Part shown: positions 54,398 to 61,352 of the stretch, one piece after another
Numbering within the stretch: the stretch's first letter is position 1
Layout: every line of letters starts with the position of its first letter
Origin: Janthinobacterium sp. GW456P
GTDB lineage: Bacteria > Pseudomonadota > Gammaproteobacteria > Burkholderiales > Burkholderiaceae_D
Direction of reading: 5' to 3'
Assembly (NCBI RefSeq): GCF_002127655.1
Contig: NZ_NEHB01000002.1
Span: 1 to 64,000, forward strand
Length of the DNA: 64,000 nucleotides
Program-made: the position numbers and the translations under genes
Notes under the pieces: model-generated
Told to the model about the DNA's origin: nothing
The model's input: only the letters and a program-made list of their open reading frames with translations
The model's database searches: none

Positions 54398-55720
54398 CTA
54401 TTTGGGCGGTAGTGGCTGCAATTTTTCAACATGCTTCAAGCCCCATGGCAAATCATAAAGCTTATTGGCAAATATGAAAACTGCAACAAATGTCAGAACA
54501 GAAACAAGCAAGCTTGAATATGCCGCCCCCATGATGCCGATATGCTGTACTAGAAGAAAGGTCAGCGCCATCTGCAGTACGGAAGACGAAAAAGTGATAA
54601 TTCCCAGCAGCTTGGTTTTTCTTTTATAAAAAATATAGCCCGACATGATGGAATACATACCGTCAAAAAATAAGGTAGCCATCGTCATCGGCAAAAACAC
54701 CATCGATTCCTGGTATGCAGCTGGGAAAAACAATGGTATTAATAGCTTTAGTAAAAAATAGCCACTGAGTGCTACCAAACTCAAAGCAGCAGAAAATAAA
54801 TAGGTAATGCGTACCAGTTTTCGCTTTAATCTTTTTTTTTCACTCGGCTCAGATTGCTCAATGGAAAGTAAATCCTTGTATAAATGCGGAGCATAGGCAT
54901 TGAAAAAAGCTCCGGTAAACACGCCGATCACGGCGGAAAAAGTCAGCGCCAAAGCGTAAATACCGTTTGCTGCGATACTTATATAATTGGTTATTATTAT
55001 CTTGTCGATGCCGGATTTAAACCAGAAAGATAGGGTATGCGGCAGCAGCGGCAAACCGAAAGAGAATGCGCTGCGAACCTCTTTCATATCAATACTGGAA
55101 AATATATAAGAATTTTTTTTCAGATGCCACATTATCAACAGTGTGACGACCACACCCGAAACGATCATGCTGAGTGCCCGACCTTGCCAGTTCCATTGCA
55201 GGAAAACGACAAATAGTATTGCCAGCCCTCCCGTCAGCAGGGATTGCAATACTTGTGCGACATTAAAGGTATATACCCGCTCCTGGATGCGCAACAGCGA
55301 CGTGTACAGAGTATAAATACAAGTCGACACGGCTGTAATGATAGCAAACACCTGCCACAGCAAAGTGATTCCCAGATATTCGCTGATAGGAAAGGAAAAC
55401 AGGCCTACTATCAGCAAACACGCGACGCCTAAAAACAGAATTAAATAAATCAGATTTGAAAGATAGCCAGCCACATCATCTTTCAATCCATGATAATTAA
55501 TTGTCAGTGCGGTATAGGTATTCATGCCGCAAATTGCCGTAAATACTTGTACTGCAACGCTGAAATTTGTCAGTGTGCCAAAATCCGAGGGTGTCAAGTA
55601 TTTCGCTACAATTGGCAACAGGAGAAAAGGAACCGCCTTGCTGAGCGTGTCACCGAGTGTATAGATCAGTGTGGACCTAAGAAAACTATGGCGTAATATT
55701 TTTTTTATAAAACCAGGCAT
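54398..55720 (-). CDS. wzx: Repeat-unit flippase (Wzx-like, MATE/MOP superfamily)
   Basis: A 440-residue membrane protein with about twelve helices. It opens LRSTLIYTLGDTLSKAVPFL, characteristic of polysaccharide flippases, and has FGLPLLPHTLSFWFKSGIDK in the middle. Wzx moves lipid-linked repeat units across the inner membrane. I start it at ATG 55720, seven bases after GAAG; the TTG five codons upstream is less likely. It sits between the nucleotidyltransferase and Wzy. Confidence 0.9.
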   Translation of the reverse strand: MPGFIKKILRHSFLRSTLIYTLGDTLSKAVPFLLLPIVAKYLTPSDFGTLTNFSVAVQVFTAICGMNTYTALTINYHGLKDDVAGYLSNLIYLILFLGVACLLIVGLFSFPISEYLGITLLWQVFAIITAVSTCIYTLYTSLLRIQERVYTFNVAQVLQSLLTGGLAILFVVFLQWNWQGRALSMIVSGVVVTLLIMWHLKKNSYIFSSIDMKEVRSAFSFGLPLLPHTLSFWFKSGIDKIIITNYISIAANGIYALALTFSAVIGVFTGAFFNAYAPHLYKDLLSIEQSEPSEKKRLKRKLVRITYLFSAALSLVALSGYFLLKLLIPLFFPAAYQESMVFLPMTMATLFFDGMYSIMSGYIFYKRKTKLLGIITFSSSVLQMALTFLLVQHIGIMGAAYSSLLVSVLTFVAVFIFANKLYDLPWGLKHVEKLQPLPPK

Positions 55721-56015
55721 TTCTTCGCAACTCAAGTTGATCAGTCCGGCTTCAAAGCGGACCGGGATGTAAATCGGCTGAATCCTATTTTCAATCTGTA
55801 TTCCGATTTTTTAGCAGAAGACGGTTTTCAATTCCGGTTCGCTTCAGGCCACAGTAATGCCCAGCTTGAAATCTTAATTCAACAACATTCACCTCGATGT
55901 ACCGGCAAGCACAAATGTAAAAAAATAGCACTGGCCGCCTCGCCGGATACCATGCGGAGTTAGCTGCCATCAAAATGCCAGAGAATTTTGAGTGAACGCC
56001 GTTCACAATCATCCG
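55721..56015. other. Non-coding gap inside the glycan operon
   Basis: About 295 bases between the nucleotidyltransferase stop and wzx. A 73-codon minus frame (55791-56012) spans part of it but matches nothing I know and has no Shine-Dalgarno. A small palindrome GTGAAC-GCC-GTTCAC lies at 55992-56006, right after the nucleotidyltransferase stop. Composition is mixed, so this may be the remains of lost sequence. Confidence 0.5.
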
Positions 56016-57059
56016 TCAGGAATGCTCTTCCCTTGCTTTTTTAAGGTCGCTTGGACGTCCAACATCAAGCCAGGGCTCGTGCATCGGATAAACAATGGTG
56101 CGTTCGGCTTGTTCCTGTAGACGCGCAAAAAGAGTCGGCATATCACAATGCTCGCCTTTCGGTATCACTTGTAACGCCATAGGTTCGAGTACGTAAATAC
56201 CGGCGTTGATATGGCTACGAGTAATCGGCTTTTCTTCAATCCCAATAATATCCACGCCATTGGTTTTCACCACACCAAATGGATGTTGCCATTCATGCAA
56301 TTGAACCGCCATGGTCGCGGCAGCCCGGTGCCGACAGTGGAAGTCCAGCAATTCGCCATAACGGATATCGGTCAGAACATCGCCGTTGGAGATCAGGAAA
56401 GGCTCTTCCGGTGATGCCTGCAGCAAACCCAGCGCGCCGGCTGTGCCCAGCGGCTTTTCTTCACGCAAGTAGTCGATTTGTACCTGCAACCGTTCACCAT
56501 TGCCGAAATAATCCTCGATCATGTGCCCGAGATAATGGACCGCCAGCACAAACCGCTCAAATCCGTCTCCTTTGGCGCGTTCGATAATATGTTCCAGCAT
56601 CGGCTTGCCGCCAACTGGCAGCATGGGCTTGGGGCAGTTTTCGGTATGCGGCAGCAATCGCGTGCCACGTCCGCCAGCCATGATCACCATCAAATTCGGC
56701 CGCTTGCCTGGCACCAGCAAGCTGTCGAGCAAATGAACGCCCACTACCCGGTTTTGCTCGTCGACTACGGGTACTTGATGCAATTTATTAAATTTCATCA
56801 ATTGCAGAACCATATCGCGGTTCCATCCAGGCGGCACCACCATCGGATTGCGCTGAATAATGCTGTCGACGGGGCTGGCCAACGTCAAGCCACGCAGCAA
56901 ACCGCGTCGGATATCGCCATCGGTCAGCGTGCCGAGCAATCGTTCATCATCGGTAACGATCAGCACGATCTGCATCCCCGACTCTTCCAGACGGGTGATC
57001 GCTTGTTGTACAGTTGCCGTAGTCGGCAATAAGGTTTTACGCCAGGTATCAGTGTGCAT
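56016..57059 (-). CDS. CBS-domain sugar-phosphate nucleotidyltransferase (PtmE-like)
   Basis: A 347-residue protein with two N-terminal CBS motifs (residues 1-118, VTDDERLLGTLTDGDIRRGL and HQVPVVDEQNRVVGVHLLD). A nucleotidyltransferase domain follows (NLMVIMAGGRGTRLLPHTEN, then CPKPMLPVGGKPMLEHIIE and LISNGDVLTDIRYGELL). This architecture is that of PtmE, the glucosamine-1-phosphate guanylyltransferase of the Campylobacter legionaminic acid route. It suggests that the precursor is GDP-activated. Composition is GC-richer than the wzx-wzy side and matches legB and legC, marking it as part of the resident operon. Confidence 0.82.
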   Translation of the reverse strand: MHTDTWRKTLLPTTATVQQAITRLEESGMQIVLIVTDDERLLGTLTDGDIRRGLLRGLTLASPVDSIIQRNPMVVPPGWNRDMVLQLMKFNKLHQVPVVDEQNRVVGVHLLDSLLVPGKRPNLMVIMAGGRGTRLLPHTENCPKPMLPVGGKPMLEHIIERAKGDGFERFVLAVHYLGHMIEDYFGNGERLQVQIDYLREEKPLGTAGALGLLQASPEEPFLISNGDVLTDIRYGELLDFHCRHRAAATMAVQLHEWQHPFGVVKTNGVDIIGIEEKPITRSHINAGIYVLEPMALQVIPKGEHCDMPTLFARLQEQAERTIVYPMHEPWLDVGRPSDLKKAREEHS

Positions 57060-57090
57060 AATATATAGTCGGATTAAAAGTGCCGGATTC

Positions 57091-57545
57091 TTACCGGCTC
57101 GTCTCGACGCGCGGACTGATATCGGCAAGATCGTAGAAAGATTTTTTCAAAATATGCTCCAGCGGATATTCACCGAGCACTTGAACGATCTTTTGGCTGG
57201 CGCCACCATTGCCATGCAGATTGGTCATGGTTGCCAGCCCGGACTGGAATTCTGTAGAGTACGGATGCTGCAGAGCCGTGCTTATCGATACGGCATCGGG
57301 CTCGCAATCAATCACACTGTCCGTCATTAAACGGCCGCGCTGGCGGTCGCCGATATTGATCGTGCCGATGCCCACGCTTGGCGCTTCGGCAATCCCGTTT
57401 GAGGAATTTTCCACTACGCCATCGAGCATCGAAGACAAGAGGAAACTCCCCGTATCCGCATTCGGCATCGCGAAAATCAAACGGCAATCAGTCACGTCGT
57501 CCAAGGCGTTCAATAGTTCTGGCATTTGCTGAGGCGACGATGCGC
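57091..57545 (-). pseudogene. Remnant of a resident legG/neuC (C-terminal part)
   Basis: The frame retains the tail of a hydrolysing 2-epimerase: CRLIFAMPNADTGSFLLSSM, then ENSSNGIAEAPSVGIGTINI and GDRQRGRLMTDSVIDCEPDA. Alignment by eye with the intact copy at 57753-58862 shows that roughly the first 200 residues are missing. About 27 residues are also missing between SSMLDG and VVENSS, where the intact protein has the block ending CMKHCEF. Composition is GC-rich, unlike the intact copy. It is therefore a decayed resident gene, displaced by the AT-rich one. Confidence 0.85.
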
Positions 57546-57632
57546 TCTCAAGCGTGGCAGGATGAATTGTTTGGCCAGTTCAAGGTCGCCATGATGATTC
57601 ACGCCAGCTTCTGCGATGATAAGGGTTTTCAT
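57510..57632 (-). pseudogene. Remnant of a resident legI/neuB (N-terminal part)
   Basis: From ATG 57632 the frame reads MKTLIIAEAGVNHHGDLELA then KQFI, the exact start of a nonulosonate synthase, and is then lost after 24 residues (57561). What follows in this frame, up to a stop at 57510, is unrelated because the DNA has already switched to the legG remnant in another frame. The deletion that joined the two removed most of legI and the first part of legG. Confidence 0.85.
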
Positions 57633-57658
57633 GTATTTCTTCAACGATCTTTGTTTAA

Positions 57659-57751
57659 TTATTTGGCCAGAACGCCGATGTAAACCGAACTGGCTATGCA
57701 ATCCTGCAAGACCGCCGACCCGGAACCAATCACGGTATCGGCGCCTAAAAC
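57659..57751 (-). pseudogene. Remnant of a resident acyltransferase (LegH/PglD/NeuD type, last 30 residues)
   Basis: One base after the neuC stop, a GC-rich frame reads GADTVIGSGSAVLQDCIASS and VYIGVLAK before TAA. This is the C-terminus of a left-handed beta-helix (hexapeptide) acyltransferase, whose ends usually read like V-GxGS-VVL-DVP-NSVYVG-PAK. It is followed after 26 bases by the start of the legI remnant, the normal legH-legI order. LegH acetylates the 4-amino group before epimerisation. No intact copy is in the window. Confidence 0.75.
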
Positions 57752-57752
57752 A

Positions 57753-58862
57753 CTAAAGTATCTTTTTAATAGCATTTACTATTCTAGATGCGGTATTGCC
57801 GTCACCATAAATGTTGCATTTTTCCGGCAATGGTGTTGCTTCAATTTTTCTCACCGTATTAAGTATATCTTCTTTGGTAACCGGCGTTGTATAGATGTTA
57901 GGTGTTTCAATCCTTCCCTTTTGCCTATCACCAAGATTTATAACAAATTTCGGGAAAAATGATGCTTCAACAAAACCGCTTGAGGTGTTTCCCAACATAA
58001 ATTCACAATGTTTCATGCAGGTCAGGTATCCTAAAGTGCCAAAGGATTCAATTCCTACTGCATTGACATTAGAACTTATAAAATCCTTCAGTTTCAGGCG
58101 GATCATATTACCCATGGTATCAGTATTAGGCATTGTAATGATCAGCTGGTAAGCTTTCAGTTGCGTTAGAGCAGCGATAAGTTCATCTGTATAGGTTTCG
58201 TTCTTCTCAAATGAAACAGTTTCCGGATGAAAAGTGATCAGAATACTCTTTTTAGTCAGATCAATATTGAATTTTTTCTTAAACTCTTCGACAGAAAGAA
58301 AATCAACATTCTTCAGATTATCTATACTTAATGCACCTACGTTAAAGACCGCGTCTTTATGCTCATCTCCGACAATCTTAACGATTTGGTCTTTATACTG
58401 CTCTGTTGATGCAAAATGGAGTTTAGACATTAGCGTCAGGCTATTCCTAAAGATGTTATCAATAGCCCCTAAAGTTATTTCCCCACCCGAAATATGTGCA
58501 ACCGGAATGTTAAATGGCACAGCAGAAGCTACTGCCGCAAACATTTCATAACGATCTCCCAAACAAATGATTAATTTGTAGTTTTCCAGACTCCAGATTG
58601 ATGAAAATTTCATCATCGTCAAACCCATAGAATCAGAAATTGACTCTGGAGATTCACCAAGAACCAAGGCGTCAATTTTGTACTTGACCCTAAAACCATC
58701 CTCTTCAATCCTGCCAACAGAATTACCATAAATCAAGGAATTATGATTGCCAAAAGCTATAATATCCAATTCAAAGATTTTCTGTTTATGAATTTCTTTA
58801 ATCAAAGGATAATATATACTGTAATCTGCTCGTGAACTTGTAAGTAAGGCTATTTTAATCAT
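57753..58862 (-). CDS. UDP/GDP-sugar 2-epimerase, hydrolysing (NeuC/LegG-like)
   Basis: A 369-residue GT-B-fold enzyme that epimerises and releases the nucleotide from an activated amino sugar, giving a ManNAc-type hexose for the synthase. It has MIKIALLTSSRADYSIYYPL at the start, the catalytic block LIICLGDRYEMFAAVASA with HISGGEITLGAIDN, and the C-terminal FMLGNTSSGFVEASFF plus NLGDRQKGRIETPN. Start at 58862 is ten bases after neuB. Whether it uses UDP- or GDP-sugar is unknown, though the PtmE-like gene favours GDP. AT-rich codon use sets it apart from the resident genes. Confidence 0.92.
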   Translation of the reverse strand: MIKIALLTSSRADYSIYYPLIKEIHKQKIFELDIIAFGNHNSLIYGNSVGRIEEDGFRVKYKIDALVLGESPESISDSMGLTMMKFSSIWSLENYKLIICLGDRYEMFAAVASAVPFNIPVAHISGGEITLGAIDNIFRNSLTLMSKLHFASTEQYKDQIVKIVGDEHKDAVFNVGALSIDNLKNVDFLSVEEFKKKFNIDLTKKSILITFHPETVSFEKNETYTDELIAALTQLKAYQLIITMPNTDTMGNMIRLKLKDFISSNVNAVGIESFGTLGYLTCMKHCEFMLGNTSSGFVEASFFPKFVINLGDRQKGRIETPNIYTTPVTKEDILNTVRKIEATPLPEKCNIYGDGNTASRIVNAIKKIL

Positions 58863-58872
58863 GGCTTTCAAT

Positions 58873-59892
58873 TCAAACCAAATCGTCAATCGAAAGTTTA
58901 TGATCTTTCGCTACATCTTTATTTAATTTCTTATTTAAAACATTTTGAATATACATAGGAGAAATTCCATCTCCCGGCCTTTTCATAATCAAATCTTTCT
59001 CAGTTATGATATGCCCTTTCGTTAAGCCATCCACTATATGAATGCTTCTTCTAGCAATAACTATATTCTTCGTTTCAGATTCAGTAGGCAACTTTTCAGC
59101 TGAACCCATAGCCTTTTCAATGTTTCTGATAGAATTAACCATTTCTTTCAATTCATCAGGTTCCAGAGATGCCAAATGGTCAGGACCATCCATTGAACGG
59201 TCTAAAGTGAAGTGTTTTTCAATCACAGTCGCCCCTATTGCCACAGCGGCAACCGGCACTTCAATACCAAGGGTATGGTCAGAATATCCAATTTTTACCC
59301 CAAACACTTCACCGATAGTTATCATCGCTTTAAGATTAACATCTGTCATCTTTGTAGGATAGTCGGTGTTGCAATGTAAAACGGTGATGTTTTCTTTTAA
59401 AGTTCCTTCAGCAATCAAAACTTTTAGCGCTTCACCTATCTCGTCAAGCGTTGACATTCCTGTAGATAAAATTACATTCGTCTTCATTCTTCCTATTGTC
59501 TGAAGATATGGAAGGTTAGTAATTTCTCCCGAAGGTATTTTGAATATATCAAGACCAAGATTATACAAATAATCAATTGAAACATGATCGAAAGGCGTTG
59601 ATAAAAATTTTATCCCCACGCTGTTTGAATAATCCAGTAACTCTTTATAAGCTTCAAGAGGAAGATGAATTTTTTTAGCCATATCCAGCTGGCTTTCAGA
59701 AGCTATACCGGTATTATCAATTTGATAAACTGCTTTTTCCGCCTGCTCAGTCATTACGAGCTCCGGCACTGCTGTTTGAAATTTAACAATATCAGCACCA
59801 GCCTCCTTGGCAACGTCGATTAATTTTTTTGCAATATTAATGTCCGCATTATGGTTTACACCTGCCTCAGCAATGATTAGAACTTTATTCAT
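58873..59892 (-). CDS. Nonulosonic acid synthase (NeuB/LegI-like)
   Basis: A 339-residue enzyme that condenses phosphoenolpyruvate with a six-carbon amino sugar to give a nine-carbon nonulosonic acid. The barrel domain opens MNKVLIIAEAGVNHNADINI, has GADIVKFQTAVPELVMTE, FKIPSGEITNLPYLQ and VIEKHFTLDRSMDGPDHLAS (metal and substrate residues). The C-terminal antifreeze-like SAF domain runs from about residue 275 (IVIARRSIHIVDGLTKGHII). It overlaps the HAD gene by four bases. Sialic versus legionaminic specificity cannot be settled by eye. Confidence 0.93.
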   Translation of the reverse strand: MNKVLIIAEAGVNHNADINIAKKLIDVAKEAGADIVKFQTAVPELVMTEQAEKAVYQIDNTGIASESQLDMAKKIHLPLEAYKELLDYSNSVGIKFLSTPFDHVSIDYLYNLGLDIFKIPSGEITNLPYLQTIGRMKTNVILSTGMSTLDEIGEALKVLIAEGTLKENITVLHCNTDYPTKMTDVNLKAMITIGEVFGVKIGYSDHTLGIEVPVAAVAIGATVIEKHFTLDRSMDGPDHLASLEPDELKEMVNSIRNIEKAMGSAEKLPTESETKNIVIARRSIHIVDGLTKGHIITEKDLIMKRPGDGISPMYIQNVLNKKLNKDVAKDHKLSIDDLV

Positions 59893-60209
59893 TTTTTCTT
59901 TCTTTTTTCGTCTAGAATTTTATTAACATTATCCCATCCATTACAGGTAATAGCACGATCATCGATCCACACATCTCCAATCGGCTTTCCTAACATCAGC
60001 TGATGGTATTTAAAGCCATACCTTGACAACCAGTCCACAGTCATCTCATATTCCATCCAGGTACGCGCAGAATAAATGATTATTGTATGTCCTTCGTCAT
60101 ATAAATTATTTACAGATTCAACTGCATTATCCAACGGCTTAGCCATTGATCTGCTATATGTTTTTTCTTCGGTACAAATTGTACCATCCATGTCTATTAT
60201 TATTTGCAT
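59889..60209 (-). CDS. Small HAD-superfamily protein
   Basis: A 106-residue HAD protein with all four motifs: DMDGTICTEEKTY (motif I), IIIYSART (motif II), LGKPIG (the Lys) and VWIDDRAI (acidic pair). It lacks the cap domain of larger HAD phosphatases. Similar short HADs accompany glycan genes, where they may dephosphorylate a sugar or a nonulosonate 9-phosphate; the true substrate is not known. It overlaps both neighbours (ATP-grasp by ten bases, neuB by four), so the four genes are tightly coupled. Confidence 0.82.
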   Translation of the reverse strand: MQIIIDMDGTICTEEKTYSRSMAKPLDNAVESVNNLYDEGHTIIIYSARTWMEYEMTVDWLSRYGFKYHQLMLGKPIGDVWIDDRAITCNGWDNVNKILDEKRKKK

Positions 60210-61144
60210 ATTTTATAATTTTCTGAAAAACGTCGCATCATTAAGAAACTATCGATCCAATTTCCATCATATGAATTCTTTATTTTATAGAAATCATTTA
60301 AAAGATATTTTGGGGAATTTGCACCGGCAAAAATTGAATTTAGTACAGCGCCACCAAACCTTGGATTAATTTCCATAAAGTAAAGTTCTTTAGTTGCCGA
60401 ATCTTCAATCAACTGAAGCGTAAGAGGGCCAACTAATTTTGTTTTCTCAATAATTTCCCTGCTAAAATTTATTAATCTTTCATCTTTAAGCGTGATAGAT
60501 TTTATAGATTCGCCGCCCTGAGTTTCCAATCGTATCCTTGGAACAATTGAAACTATTTCCTTATCCTGGACAGAGACATAAACATCTACACTGTATTCTT
60601 TACCTTTAACAAATTTCTGAACCAGATAATTTTCTTTATTTGTCAGGTTATCAAAATCTGCAGGTGATTCAAGTATTAAGATACCTTTGGATGCAGACCC
60701 ATGTATCGGCTTTGCTATCAATGGGTAATTATTAGTGTCAGAAGGTATATTTATACTGTTTTCTATGCACCACTCATTAGCAAGGCGCTTGTTGAAAAAA
60801 ACTTCACATATACCTTCGTCCGAAACCGGCATGAAAACGTCTTTATCCTCCACGAGCTTTTTCAGCCTGGCTGATACGATAGTAGCGTAATCCAAAAAAG
60901 GCAGTACAATATTAATCTTTTTTGTTTTAATAGTTTCAAGCAAATGATCGTATAAGTTCTTATCACTCCATCGCAATCCGATAACAATCTCTCCAACCAA
61001 TGAGATTGGAACATTAATATCTAACTCGTATGAAAAGATATTTACATTTAGACCTCTTTCCTTACCTTCATCAATAAATTTTTCGGCAAGAGAAACGCGT
61101 TTGGCGCCTCCGAGGAAAAGTATATTTATATCTTTTTTTTGCAT
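60200..61144 (-). CDS. ATP-grasp domain protein
   Basis: A 314-residue protein that opens like a Rossmann-type pre-ATP-grasp domain (INILFLGGAKRVSLAEKFID). It then has an ATP-grasp fold: NNYPLIAKPIHGSASKGILI (ATP-binding Lys and flexible loop), YLVQKFVKGKEYSVDVYVSV, and YFMEINPRFGGAVLNSIFAG (metal-binding Glu and Asn). ATP-grasp enzymes join a carboxylate to an amine or thiol through an acyl phosphate. Placed between an aminotransferase relic and neuB, it occupies the step where LegH would act. It may therefore acylate the new amino group, for instance with an amino acid. That is inference. Confidence 0.87.
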   Translation of the reverse strand: MQKKDINILFLGGAKRVSLAEKFIDEGKERGLNVNIFSYELDINVPISLVGEIVIGLRWSDKNLYDHLLETIKTKKINIVLPFLDYATIVSARLKKLVEDKDVFMPVSDEGICEVFFNKRLANEWCIENSINIPSDTNNYPLIAKPIHGSASKGILILESPADFDNLTNKENYLVQKFVKGKEYSVDVYVSVQDKEIVSIVPRIRLETQGGESIKSITLKDERLINFSREIIEKTKLVGPLTLQLIEDSATKELYFMEINPRFGGAVLNSIFAGANSPKYLLNDFYKIKNSYDGNWIDSFLMMRRFSENYKICK

Positions 61145-61191
61145 GACAAGTTATTCAATAATGTTGCTTGATGTTTTCACAATTCGCTTTT

Positions 61192-61340
61192 CTAAGAACA
61201 ATGCATTGGCCTGTTCTTCCTTCTGACAAGGTGCATATTTAGCTCTTTTACAAGCTTAATATCATTTGCCACTAAAGCACCGCCTCCGCCTGAAGTAACT
61301 ATTTTATTTCCATCAAAAAAAATCACTCCAGGCCAACATA
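61192..61340 (-). pseudogene. Broken aminotransferase fragment (DegT/LegC-like) of foreign origin
   Basis: In AT-rich DNA between legC and the ATP-grasp gene, one frame reads PGVIFFDGNKIVTSGGGGAL, VANDIKLVKELNMHLVRRK and then reaches a stop at 61192. This is the PLP-lysine region of a sugar aminotransferase (resident LegC: LSFNGNKITTTGGGG). The N-terminal half and the C-terminal half are absent. It is the scar of the foreign legC-like gene, replaced by or recombined with the resident GC-rich legC. Confidence 0.82.
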
Positions 61341-61352
61341 CAATGAGAATAT

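Larger units (their letters stand above)
57753..61345 (-). other. AT-rich foreign cassette replacing resident legH-legI-legG
   Basis: This block is markedly AT-richer than the genes on both sides (legC upstream, nucleotidyltransferase downstream). It holds neuC, neuB, a HAD protein, an ATP-grasp protein and the broken end of an aminotransferase. The right edge falls within about ten bases of the legC stop. The left edge falls within two bases of the legH remnant. No transposase, integrase or direct repeat was seen at either edge, so homologous exchange or end-joining is more likely than transposition. Confidence 0.75.

Noticed and set aside
55791-56012. 73-codon minus-strand frame in the wzx gap
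   Set aside because: No Shine-Dalgarno, no recognisable motif, mixed composition; listed only as a gap.
57659-57751. Reading the acyltransferase tail as an extension of neuC
   Set aside because: The neuC stop TAG precedes it and the composition changes sharply at that point.
49050-61345. Whole AT-rich part as one mobile element
   Set aside because: No integrase, transposase, tRNA site or flanking repeats were seen, and GC-richer resident genes (nucleotidyltransferase, leg remnants) lie in the middle.
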